A program made the position numbers and the translations under genes. The notes beneath the pieces were generated by a model. That model did no database searches. It had not been told where the DNA came from and worked only from the letters and a program-made list of their open reading frames with translations. Of a DNA stretch of 7,356 nucleotides, positions 1-6,739 are shown piece after piece. The DNA is from Akkermansia muciniphila (GTDB taxonomy: Bacteria; Verrucomicrobiota; Verrucomicrobiia; Verrucomicrobiales; Akkermansiaceae): assembly GCA_943324575.2 (NCBI GenBank), contig CALPMD020000057.1, forward strand, positions 1 through 7,356, in the 5' to 3' direction. How positions within the stretch are numbered: position 1 is the first letter of the stretch; every line of letters begins with the position of its first letter.

Positions 1-2
1 AC

Positions 3-908
3 GATTCTTGGGCTTATGCGCATTACGACCAGAACTGGAAGACGCCGAAGGTAATTCTGGAGCGCCTGATCGCCACGGTCGCGCGGGGCGGCACCTACAT
101 GCTCAACATCGGGCCACGCGGTGACGGCTCCGTGCCGAAACACGCGGCTGAGTCGCTGCGCAAGTCGGGCGAGTGGATCCACCGCTACCCGCAAGTGGTC
201 TACGCCACGGAAGCTTCGCCGTGGAAACACGCGCTGCCGTGGGGCGATGTGACGGTGAAAGGCCAGAAGATGTTCCTGGCCGTGACCAAGTGGCCGAGCT
301 CTGGCCAGTTGTTCCTGCCGGGACTTAAAACAGCCATTACTTCGGCCAAACTCCTCAATGGCAACGCTTCAGAGGCGATCACGTACCAGACGGAGAACGG
401 CTGGACCTGCTTCAAGGTGCCCAGCGCCGGCCCCGAGAAGCTGATCTCGGTGATCGAAGTGGACTTGGCAGGCAAGCCCGAGGTGGATCCTTGCTTCGGG
501 ATCGACCCGAACACCCCCACCGAGCTGCTCACCGAATTCGCGACCGTCAAGGGAGCCACCAAGAAGCGCAAGGAATGGATGGAGAAATTCGGCGAATGGA
601 AGCACACGACGCAAGTCTTCAACTGGGAGCCCGCAGGTGCCGCCAGCTGGGAGGTCAACGTGCTCACACCGGGTAACTACCAGGTGGAGCTGACGTACTC
701 CGGCGAGCCGCGCTTGGTGTGGACGGTGGGCGTGGAGGGTGGCGAAATGATCCAGAACCAGCAGAATGCCTCGCCCAACTACCAGTCGTTCCCGATCGGT
801 TGGCTGAACTTCCCGAAGCCCGGCAAGTACAAGCTCAACGTCGGCTGCCTGGAAGGCAACGCCAAGACTGCCAGTCTGAAATCCATTTCCTTGAGCCTCG
901 TTCCATGA
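3..908 (+). CDS. Alpha-L-fucosidase, GH29 family (5'-truncated; C-terminal 301 residues)
   Basis: The gene enters from the left edge; the reading frame is open from base 3 and no start is in view. Visible residues 1-42 carry the end of the GH29 catalytic barrel: a DSWAY segment, then Gly-Gly-Thr-Tyr followed by MLNIGPRGDGSVP (33-45), which matches the family's hallmark 'GGNxLLNIGPxxDG' strand. The catalytic nucleophile lies upstream of the window and cannot be checked. Residues of roughly 75-160 form the usual C-terminal beta-sandwich (GDVTVKG, then WPSSGQLFLPGL). About 140 further residues follow, beginning near PCFGIDPNTP and ending in a beta-rich module (WEVNVLTPGNYQVELTYSGE, then FPKPGKYKLNVGCLEG) that resembles a carbohydrate-binding or galactose-binding-like fold. 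Known role of the family: hydrolysis of terminal alpha-L-fucosyl residues with retention, usually outside the cytoplasm. The stop overlaps the sulfatase ATG, so the two are probably translationally coupled. The exact linkage specificity cannot be read from this fragment. Confidence 0.9.
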   Translation, partial: DSWAYAHYDQNWKTPKVILERLIATVARGGTYMLNIGPRGDGSVPKHAAESLRKSGEWIHRYPQVVYATEASPWKHALPWGDVTVKGQKMFLAVTKWPSSGQLFLPGLKTAITSAKLLNGNASEAITYQTENGWTCFKVPSAGPEKLISVIEVDLAGKPEVDPCFGIDPNTPTELLTEFATVKGATKKRKEWMEKFGEWKHTTQVFNWEPAGAASWEVNVLTPGNYQVELTYSGEPRLVWTVGVEGGEMIQNQQNASPNYQSFPIGWLNFPKPGKYKLNVGCLEGNAKTASLKSISLSLVP

Positions 909-2392
909 AAATCCTCCTCGCAGGCCTGCTGCTGCTACCCACGATGACTCTGCTGGGGGCTGGCGCTGCGCCGTCCGCCAAGCCGAACATCATCTTGGTG
1001 ATGCCCGATGACGTCGGCTACGGTGACTATAGTAGTCTGGGCGCGCCGGTCGTGCAGACGCCGGCGGTGGATCGATTCAGGCAGCAGGGCGCGCTCTTTA
1101 CGCAGTTTTACGTCAGCCCGACCTGCTCGCCGACGCGTGCGGCTCTATTCAGCGGAAGGCACGAGTTCAAGAACGGTGTGACCCACACGATCTTGGAGCG
1201 GGAACGGATGAGTCTGAAGACGATCACCCTGCCGCAGGTTCTCAAAACCGCCGGATACACCAGCGGGATCTTTGGGAAATGGCACCTCGGCGACGAGAAA
1301 GCGTATCGCCCGGAGAGCCGCGGATTTGATGAAGTTTACATCCACGGGGGTGGCGGCATCGGCCAGACTTACTCGGGTTCCTGCGGTGACGCGCCAAACA
1401 ATAGCAACATCAACCCGACGCTCTGGCATAACGACAAATTCGAAAAGACCGAAGGCTACTGCACGGATCTATTCTTCAACCAAGCGGTCGAGTGGATGGA
1501 TCAGCAGCGCGCGGCCAAAAAACCATTCTTCGCCTACATCCCACTCAATGCCGCCCACGGTCCGCTGGTCGTCCCCGAGAAATACTACCAGCAGTACCTC
1601 GGCAAACCGGGCGTGACCGAGGAGTTGGCGAAGTTCTTCGGCATGATCGAGAACGTCGACAGCAACTTCGGCAAGTTACTGGCCAAGCTCGACGAATGGA
1701 AAATCGCCGACAACACCCTCGTCATCTATTTGGGGACTGACAATGGTGGCCACGCGCCGGCCTGCCAGATCTTCAATGCGGGGATGCGCGGCAGCAAAGC
1801 GATGCCTTACCAAGGCGGCACGCGGGCGCCGTGTTTCTTCCGCTGGCCCGCCGGTGGCATCCGCGCAGGTGCCACGTGTGATGCCTTGACCGCGCATCTG
1901 GACCTGCTGCCGACGTTAGCCGCAGTAGTCGGCGCGCCGCTATCGCCCGCGCTCAAGAAGCAAGTGGAGGGCCGCAGTTTGCTGCCGCTCCTTCTAAATC
2001 CCGATGCCCCTTGGGACGATCGCACCCTGATCCATCACGTCGGCCGCTGGGAAAAAGGCAAACTCCAAGCGGCGAAATACCAGGCAAGCACGATCCAGAA
2101 TTCACGCTACACCCTTGTCAACAACACCGAGCTCTATGACTTGAAGGTCGACCCCGCCGAAACGACCAACGTCATCGCCGAGCATCCCGAAGCGGTGGCC
2201 GCACTGCGCGCGACCTATGACCAATGGTGGACTGACGTGCAGCCGTATCTCGTCAATGAAACTGCCGTCGGTCCGACGATCAATCCGATGAAGGCGCTTT
2301 ACTGGAAGCAGTTCGGCGGAGGCCCGACCGAGGAAGAGCTGAAACTCATGAACCCGCCCACAGCAACGCCCCCCGCCAAAAAAGCCCATTGA
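905..2392 (+). CDS. Secreted type I (S1 family) sulfatase, formylglycine-dependent
   Basis: The 495-residue product starts with a signal peptide: Met-Lys, a Leu-rich core, and a likely cleavage site around residues 20-25 in a Gly/Ala stretch. Metal ligands Asp35-Asp36 sit in NIILVMPDDVGYGD. The maturation motif C74-S-P-T-R78 is intact, so Cys74 should be converted to formylglycine by an anaerobic- or FGE-type maturase encoded elsewhere. Other active-site signatures are GKWHLG (124-129), AAHGP with His218, TDNGGH with Asp279-Asn280, and Lys298 ahead of YQGGTRAP. Length is normal for the family. Several further Cys (160, 186, 287, 310) fit an exported, disulfide-bonded protein. The frame is open upstream to base 719, but the ATG at 905 is preferred because it begins the signal peptide and overlaps the fucosidase stop in ATGA. 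Inferred role: desulfation of a fucose-containing glycan together with the fucosidase. The exact S1 subfamily and substrate are not determined. Confidence 0.95.
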   Translation: MKILLAGLLLLPTMTLLGAGAAPSAKPNIILVMPDDVGYGDYSSLGAPVVQTPAVDRFRQQGALFTQFYVSPTCSPTRAALFSGRHEFKNGVTHTILERERMSLKTITLPQVLKTAGYTSGIFGKWHLGDEKAYRPESRGFDEVYIHGGGGIGQTYSGSCGDAPNNSNINPTLWHNDKFEKTEGYCTDLFFNQAVEWMDQQRAAKKPFFAYIPLNAAHGPLVVPEKYYQQYLGKPGVTEELAKFFGMIENVDSNFGKLLAKLDEWKIADNTLVIYLGTDNGGHAPACQIFNAGMRGSKAMPYQGGTRAPCFFRWPAGGIRAGATCDALTAHLDLLPTLAAVVGAPLSPALKKQVEGRSLLPLLLNPDAPWDDRTLIHHVGRWEKGKLQAAKYQASTIQNSRYTLVNNTELYDLKVDPAETTNVIAEHPEAVAALRATYDQWWTDVQPYLVNETAVGPTINPMKALYWKQFGGGPTEEELKLMNPPTATPPAKKAH

Positions 2393-2401
2393 TCCCAAAA
2401 C

Positions 2402-2450
2402 CCGCTGGCGTTCGTTCGGAGGCTCTCGCGCACCGAATCAGCCCCAGCGG
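2402..2450 (+). other. Two-tier hairpin just after the sulfatase stop
   Basis: Arms ccgctgg (2402-2408) and ccagcgg (2444-2450) are perfect 7-bp complements. Inside them ttcgg (2415-2419) pairs with ccgaa (2433-2437), leaving a symmetrical 6+6 nt internal loop and a 13-nt apical loop. The structure starts 9 bases after the sulfatase stop codon, where an mRNA 3'-end structure would be expected. No T-run follows, so it is not a canonical intrinsic terminator. It could protect the 3' end or act in Rho-dependent termination. The pairing is seen directly; the role is inferred. Confidence 0.4.
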
Positions 2451-2459
2451 TCCATCAGC

Positions 2460-2516
2460 GGGTTGGCCGACCCAAATCTCCGTGAGCTAAGGTATCACTC
2501 GCGGACAGGCCAACCC
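2460..2516. promoter_or_regulatory. 9-bp inverted repeat upstream of the response-regulator gene
   Basis: gggttggcc (2460-2468) and ggccaaccc (2508-2516) are perfect inverted copies separated by 39 bases, with a small gtga/tcac dyad (2482-2485, 2495-2498) between them. The element ends 34 bases before the regulator's ATG. It could be a 5'-leader stem or a pair of operator half-sites. The spacing is long for a single protein dimer. No convincing -35/-10 pair was identified. Function is unproven. Confidence 0.3.
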
Positions 2517-2550
2517 ACCTCGAACTCAATCTTTCTATCCCGAAAATGAG

Positions 2551-3336
2551 ATGCCAAAAACCCAAAAACCCACCCGTCGTCCCATCCGCATCCTGCGGGT
2601 GGGCCATGATCCGAAAAGCCACCAAGCCCTCGCCCGCGCGCTGGCAAAGGAATCCGGCTTTGAATTATTGCGCCCGTTTAAAACCTCGATGCAGGCGCTA
2701 GGCAGCCTGCGGCACTGCGAGGAGAATGCCGAGCCAGACATCATTCTGTTCGACCCCAGCTTGGCGGACACAGGTGGCTTGGCGGCGATTCCCCAATTCA
2801 ACGCAGCCGTTCCCGATGCCAAGATTATTATCCACACCCATTCCGATCTGGAGGAGGACATTTTCGGGGCCATCAAGCACGGGGTAGCGGGTTATTTTCT
2901 GAAATCCTCCGCGCTGCCGCCGCTCATCGATGGCTTCCGAAGGGTGTGGGAGGGAGGCGCTTTGTTGGACCCCTGCCTGACCAAGTTCGCGCTCGGCGCG
3001 CTGCAATGCCAGTTGCCAGCAATCCAGACCGAACCCCTGCTGACGCCGCGCGAAGTCGAAGTGCTCAAGCTGTTGGCAGCAGGCTGCTCCAAAAAAGAAA
3101 TTGCCGAGCGGCTCCACCTCAGCGCCACCACGATCATCACCCATGTCGGGCATATTTACCAAAAAATGAAGGTTCCAAATGCCCCCGCGGCGGTCACCAA
3201 AGCGTACAAGCTAGGCATTTTATTCATCCGCATCATATTGATTATGAGCTACTTTCATGCGGCAGGAACCTTTGTCACGCGCATGCCGAGGGAACGAATC
3301 TTTCGCATCCGGGCCGAGCCTGCGGTGCTCTGCTGA
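2551..3336 (+). CDS. NarL/FixJ-type response regulator with LuxR HTH and an atypical receiver domain
   Basis: The 261-residue product has a receiver-like domain (about 12-140) and a LuxR-type helix-turn-helix (about 162-224). The HTH is clear: LTPREVEVLKLLAAGCSKKEIAERL followed by HLSATTIITHVGHIYQKM is written here in two parts and matches the family well. In the receiver, the phospho-acceptor Asp68 (LFDPSL), the Thr96 switch residue and Lys118 (YFLKS) are all present. The usual pair of Mg2+-binding acidic residues after strand 1 is replaced by Gly18-His19 (RVGHDP), with one Asp a position later. Phosphorylation may therefore be weak, or the protein may work without it. About 37 residues follow the HTH (from FIRIILIMSY), where relatives normally stop. 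No sensor kinase is visible nearby. It lies between the fucosidase/sulfatase pair and the FucP-like transporter gene, so local control of fucose-glycan genes is plausible but only inferred. No good Shine-Dalgarno precedes the ATG. Confidence 0.85.
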   Translation: MPKTQKPTRRPIRILRVGHDPKSHQALARALAKESGFELLRPFKTSMQALGSLRHCEENAEPDIILFDPSLADTGGLAAIPQFNAAVPDAKIIIHTHSDLEEDIFGAIKHGVAGYFLKSSALPPLIDGFRRVWEGGALLDPCLTKFALGALQCQLPAIQTEPLLTPREVEVLKLLAAGCSKKEIAERLHLSATTIITHVGHIYQKMKVPNAPAAVTKAYKLGILFIRIILIMSYFHAAGTFVTRMPRERIFRIRAEPAVLC

Positions 3337-3350
3337 TTTTTAGGATGTTC

Positions 3351-3428
3351 AGCCATCAAGAATCCATTATGGTCCGCCCCGAGCGACGCCTATCCCTTTG
3401 GCAGTTCTTAAGATCAACCTAGCCATCA
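3351..3428 (+). repeat. 8-bp direct repeat agccatca, 70 bases apart
   Basis: agccatca occurs at 3351-3358 and again at 3421-3428 within the 144-base spacer between the regulator and transporter genes. Two equal octamers in a short intergenic stretch could be binding half-sites for a regulator, such as the LuxR-type protein encoded just upstream. An octamer pair can also arise by chance. Apart from this the spacer (3337-3480) shows no strong promoter, terminator or small gene. Confidence 0.2.
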
Positions 3429-3480
3429 GACCTCCAAGTCCCAACGCCCTAATTGAGTCATCCATCACCCGTAAAAACCA

Positions 3481-5058
3481 ATGAATTCCAAGACTAATTC
3501 ACCGAGCCTGTTCACCTCGCCAGACGGAAAAAGCTACGTCGTCACCTTTGCCCTCGTCAGCTCGCTTTTCTTGTTGTGGGGATTCTGCAATGGAATGATC
3601 GACGTGATGGACAAGCATTTCCAAGAGGAACTGCACCTCACGCTTGCCCAATCTGCGTGGGTCCAGTTTGCCCACTACCTCGGCTACTTTTTGATGGCGC
3701 TGCCAGCGGGTTGGCTGGCCAGCAAGCTCGGCTACAAGGGCGGCATCATCGCAGGCTTGCTGATGGTCGCGGTGGGCGGATTTTGGTTCATCCCGGCGAC
3801 TAAGATCGCCACCTTCCCCGCCTTCCTGCTGGGCGTTTGCATCATCGCCTCCGGCCTGACCTTCCTCGAAACCGTGGCGAACCCTTATTCGACGGTTCTC
3901 GGCCCGAAACAATTCGCGGCCACTCGCATCAATCTCGCCCAATCCTGCAACGGTATCGGCTGGATCTTCGGCCCCATCGCCGGCGCCCAGTTCTTCTACG
4001 GTCAAGACGCCGCCGGCAACAGCACGGGTTCGGAAACCCTCTGGATTCCTTATGCCGCGATCGGCTGCTTCGTGCTGGTCCTCGCCGTGATTTTCTCCTT
4101 CTGCAAACTGCCGGACATCAAGTCGGAAGATGAATTCCACCTTGATGAGGCCGACGCGGGCACCGCAGCTCCCATCGCCAACCGTGGCGTCGCCATGAGC
4201 TTTGTGTGGGCGAACATCGCCGTGCTGTCGCTGGCGATAGGCATGATCCTGTCGGCTATTGTCGCGATTCCAACCGTGGGCAAGGCAACCGGCCTGAGTG
4301 AGTCGCAGGCACTGTGGTACGCAACCGGCGCGCTTTTGGCGATCGGCAGCGTTGTTTTCTTCCTGAAGAACCGCAGCATCACCAGCCACAGCATTTGGAG
4401 CCACCCGCACTTTTCGGGAGCCACGCTCACGCAGTTCTTTTACGTCGCGGCCCAGTGCGGGATCTTCGCGTATTTCATCAACTACATGACCTCCCAGATT
4501 CCGGCCGTTCCAGAGGCCTGGAAAGCGGGCACTTTCGGCAACTGGTTTGAAATCCACAAGAACGGCGTCCTCGGCCTGAGCGACAAGGGGGCTTCCACGC
4601 TGGCTGCCGTCGGTTTCGGCTTCTTCCTTGCCGGTCGCTTCATCGGTGCGGTCTTGTTGAAAAAGTTCGCGGCCCATCGGGTTCTGGCCACCTTCGCCTC
4701 GCTGGCCGCCCTGTGCAGCCTGCTGGTCTTCTGCCGACTTGGCTGGACCTCGGCCGTGGCGCTGTTCCTGAGCTACTTTTTCATGTCGATCATGTTCCCG
4801 ACGATCTTCTCGCTCGGCATTCACGGGCTGGGTAGCCGCGCGAAGAAGGCCTCGTCCTACATCGTCATGGCCATCATGGGCGGCGCCATCATGCCCAAGC
4901 TGATGGGCCACATCGCCGACACCGACAAAAACGGCATGTCTGCTGGATTCATTGTCCCGCTGGCCTGCTTCGTGTTCGTCGCCTTCTATGCCTTCTCATG
5001 GAAAAAACTCAGCGGCACCGAGGGTGTCGTCGGGGCCAACGTCCACCGTGGCCACTGA
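3481..5058 (+). CDS. fucP: FucP-like L-fucose:H+ symporter (MFS, FHS family) with a central two-helix insertion
   Basis: This is an inner-membrane sugar/proton symporter of 525 residues; E. coli FucP has about 438. Family signatures are plain: SLFLLWGFCNGMID with Asp41 at the place of the essential FucP Asp46, GLTFLETVANP with Glu130 matching FucP Glu135, RINLAQSCNG (149-158), AAHRVLATFA, and MSIMFPTIFSLGI (435-447) followed by a SSYIVMAIMGGAIMPKLMG stretch. The extra length is mostly a segment at about 238-296 in the central cytoplasmic loop. It contains two additional hydrophobic stretches (about 241-263 and 277-295). The periplasmic loop near 338-372 is also long. The start is firm: an in-frame TAA sits 9 bases upstream of the ATG. 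No Shine-Dalgarno is visible. The neighbouring fucosidase and sulfatase support L-fucose as substrate, although related FHS carriers move glucose, galactose or GlcNAc. The mqo gene follows after 39 bases and may be co-transcribed. Confidence 0.85.
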   Translation: MNSKTNSPSLFTSPDGKSYVVTFALVSSLFLLWGFCNGMIDVMDKHFQEELHLTLAQSAWVQFAHYLGYFLMALPAGWLASKLGYKGGIIAGLLMVAVGGFWFIPATKIATFPAFLLGVCIIASGLTFLETVANPYSTVLGPKQFAATRINLAQSCNGIGWIFGPIAGAQFFYGQDAAGNSTGSETLWIPYAAIGCFVLVLAVIFSFCKLPDIKSEDEFHLDEADAGTAAPIANRGVAMSFVWANIAVLSLAIGMILSAIVAIPTVGKATGLSESQALWYATGALLAIGSVVFFLKNRSITSHSIWSHPHFSGATLTQFFYVAAQCGIFAYFINYMTSQIPAVPEAWKAGTFGNWFEIHKNGVLGLSDKGASTLAAVGFGFFLAGRFIGAVLLKKFAAHRVLATFASLAALCSLLVFCRLGWTSAVALFLSYFFMSIMFPTIFSLGIHGLGSRAKKASSYIVMAIMGGAIMPKLMGHIADTDKNGMSAGFIVPLACFVFVAFYAFSWKKLSGTEGVVGANVHRGH

Positions 5059-5097
5059 GTCGATTCCACAACCTTAGCCACTCCCAACGCCATCTTC

Positions 5098-6597
5098 ATG
5101 CGCCATTCCACGCACCTCAACAATCCCGACGTTGTCCTCATCGGCAGCGGTGTCATGTCCTCCAACCTGGGCGCTTTGCTCAAGCGTCTGCAGCCGGACC
5201 TAAGCATCCAAGTGTATGAGGTGACCGAGGAACTGGCCCAAGAAAGTTCCCACGGCTGGAACAATGCAGGCACCGGCCACGCCGGGATTTGCGAACTGAG
5301 CTACACCCCCAAGCGCGAGGCGGACGGCAGTGTGAACGTCACCAAGGTGATCGAGATTTTCGAGCAGTTCGAGCAATCCAAGCTCTTCTGGAGCTACGCG
5401 GTGGCCAGTGGCATGGTGGATGAGCCCAAGGAGTTCATCACTCCCGTCCAGCACCTCAGCTTCGTGCATGGCCAGGAGCAGGTGGATTTCCTCAAAGCAC
5501 GCCACGCAGGCATGTCGGCCCACCACTTCTTCGCGCCGCTCGAGTATTCGACCGACCGCGAGACCATCGGCTCATGGGCGCCCCTGCTGACCGAAGGTCG
5601 TCCCAGCGGACCGATCGCCGCCACCAAGATGGATGCGGGAACGGATGTGAACTTCGGTGCAATCTCCCGCAAGCTGCTCGGCTGGCTGGGCAAGCAGGAT
5701 GGCTGCGGCATCGCCTCCGGCCACCGCGTCACCGACCTCAAGAAGACTGAAAACGGCTGGCTCCTCACCGTCAAGGACCTCGCCACTGGTGCCACCTTTC
5801 AAAACAATGCCAAGTTTGTCTTCGTCGGTGCTGGCGGTGGCAGCCTGCCACTGCTGCAGAAATCCGGCATCGCCGAAGCCAAGGGCCTGGGTGGCTTCCC
5901 GATCGGCGGCCAATGGCTGGTCTGCGACAACCCCGAGATCGTGGCCCGCCACCAGGCGAAAGTCTACGGCCAGGCGCTAGACGCCGCACCGACGATGGCC
6001 GTGCCGCACCTCGACACCCGCATTCTGGATGGCAAAAAGACGCTACTCTTTGGCCCCTTCGCCGCTTGGACCACCAAGTTCCTCCACCAGAAAGGCAGCT
6101 ACCTGGATCTACCACTGTCGGTGAAGCCGGACAATCTGGCCACCCTGATCAACATCGGCATTCACAACCTCGACTTGGTGAAATACCTCGTCCAGCAAGG
6201 CACCCAAAGCATGGCCGACCGCATGAAGGTCCTCCACGTCTTTTACCCCGACGCCAAGCCCGAGGACTGGAAACTCATCGACGCCGGCATCCGCGTCCAA
6301 GCCATCAAAAAAACCGATGGCGAGGCCGGCATCGTCCACTACGGCACCGAAGTCATCACCGACCAAGACCGCAGCATCTCCGCCCTGCTCGGCGCGTCAC
6401 CTGGTGCCTCGGTCTGCGTCAACATCGTGCTGGAAGTCATCAAGACCTGCTTCCCGCAGCTTCTCGACACCCCGCAGGGTCTCGCCCGCATCCGCGAAAT
6501 GATCCCCACCTTCGGCATCGACACCAAGCTGCCCGAAAACGAGGCGCTCTACCGTCAGCACAGCCAGCAGGCGAATCAAAACCTGCAGCTCGCCTAG
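5098..6597 (+). CDS. mqo: Malate:quinone oxidoreductase (Mqo)
   Basis: This is an FAD-dependent, peripheral membrane enzyme that oxidises L-malate to oxaloacetate and passes electrons to the quinone pool, bypassing NAD-linked malate dehydrogenase. The 499-residue length is normal for the family. Signatures in order: Rossmann FAD loop GSGVMSS (16-22), acidic Glu41 after strand 2, SSHGWNNAGTGHAGICEL (50-67), FVGAGGGSLPLLQKSGI (242-258), GGFPIGG (265-271; many relatives have GGFPVSG), GTEVI, and LLGASPGAS (430-438) near the C-terminus. The ATG at 5098 is the only ATG in this frame after the transporter's stop, so the start is well placed; no Shine-Dalgarno is seen. The gene sits 39 bases after the transporter, on the same strand and in the same reading frame, which suggests co-transcription. 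The link to fucose use is indirect, through central metabolism. The related hydroxyglutarate oxidases lack these Mqo-specific blocks. Confidence 0.95.
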   Translation: MRHSTHLNNPDVVLIGSGVMSSNLGALLKRLQPDLSIQVYEVTEELAQESSHGWNNAGTGHAGICELSYTPKREADGSVNVTKVIEIFEQFEQSKLFWSYAVASGMVDEPKEFITPVQHLSFVHGQEQVDFLKARHAGMSAHHFFAPLEYSTDRETIGSWAPLLTEGRPSGPIAATKMDAGTDVNFGAISRKLLGWLGKQDGCGIASGHRVTDLKKTENGWLLTVKDLATGATFQNNAKFVFVGAGGGSLPLLQKSGIAEAKGLGGFPIGGQWLVCDNPEIVARHQAKVYGQALDAAPTMAVPHLDTRILDGKKTLLFGPFAAWTTKFLHQKGSYLDLPLSVKPDNLATLINIGIHNLDLVKYLVQQGTQSMADRMKVLHVFYPDAKPEDWKLIDAGIRVQAIKKTDGEAGIVHYGTEVITDQDRSISALLGASPGASVCVNIVLEVIKTCFPQLLDTPQGLARIREMIPTFGIDTKLPENEALYRQHSQQANQNLQLA

Positions 6598-6640
6598 CCC
6601 GGCCGGGGCCCCGCTACCGCGGCGCAAAAAAACTAGGAAT

Positions 6641-6697
6641 CGGAGTGGAAATGCGGTGCAAAACCGCTAACTTTCCCTTGTCAATGATTCCGCTCCG
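6641..6697 (+). promoter_or_regulatory. Structured RNA-like element with two competing stems (candidate leader or cis-regulator)
   Basis: Outer arms cggagtggaa (6641-6650) and ttccgctccg (6688-6697) pair over 10 bp, with one G-U wobble. Inside lies a 5-bp hairpin, gcggt (6653-6657) with accgc (6663-6667) around gcaaa. An alternative stem, ggaaa (6647-6651) with tttcc (6672-6676), encloses the same hairpin but uses the bases of the outer stem, so the two folds exclude each other. That is the layout of a switch. The element lies in the 166-base gap between mqo and the pseudopilin-like gene. Pairing is read directly; that it is transcribed or regulatory is inferred. Confidence 0.35.
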
Positions 6698-6713
6698 CGA
6701 CTCGCCGCCCGCG

Positions 6714-6739
6714 GACAGCGTGACCCTAGTCACGCTGTC
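6714..6739. other. Perfect 11-bp inverted repeat with 4-base loop, upstream of the last gene
   Basis: gacagcgtgac (6714-6724) and gtcacgctgtc (6729-6739) are exact inverted copies around ccta. This is the strongest dyad in the window. It ends 24 bases before the ATG at 6764. No T-run follows on either strand, so it is not a canonical intrinsic terminator. It could be a Rho-independent-like end for mqo lacking the U-tract, a protein-binding palindrome, or the 3' hairpin of a structured leader beginning at 6641. Confidence 0.5.

Noticed and set aside
719..904. Upstream extension of the sulfatase frame to an earlier ATG
   Set aside because: It overlaps the fucosidase coding sequence in another frame and would bury the clear signal peptide that begins at 905.
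2946..3422. 158-codon + strand open frame overlapping the response regulator
   Set aside because: It has no recognisable domain, and its Arg/Ala-rich composition is that of an out-of-frame shadow of the LuxR-type gene.
3499..4911. A 470-codon open frame on the minus strand, antisense to the fucP-like gene
   Set aside because: Its translation is rich in His, Arg, Gln, Gly and Glu with no recognisable domain. It mirrors the codon bias of the GC-rich sense gene, whose family signatures are unambiguous.
6601..6632. Intrinsic terminator after mqo (GC-rich ccgctaccgcgg followed by a homopolymer)
   Set aside because: The homopolymer is A on the + strand, not T, so the RNA from mqo would have no U-tract. 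The stem is only 4 bp.
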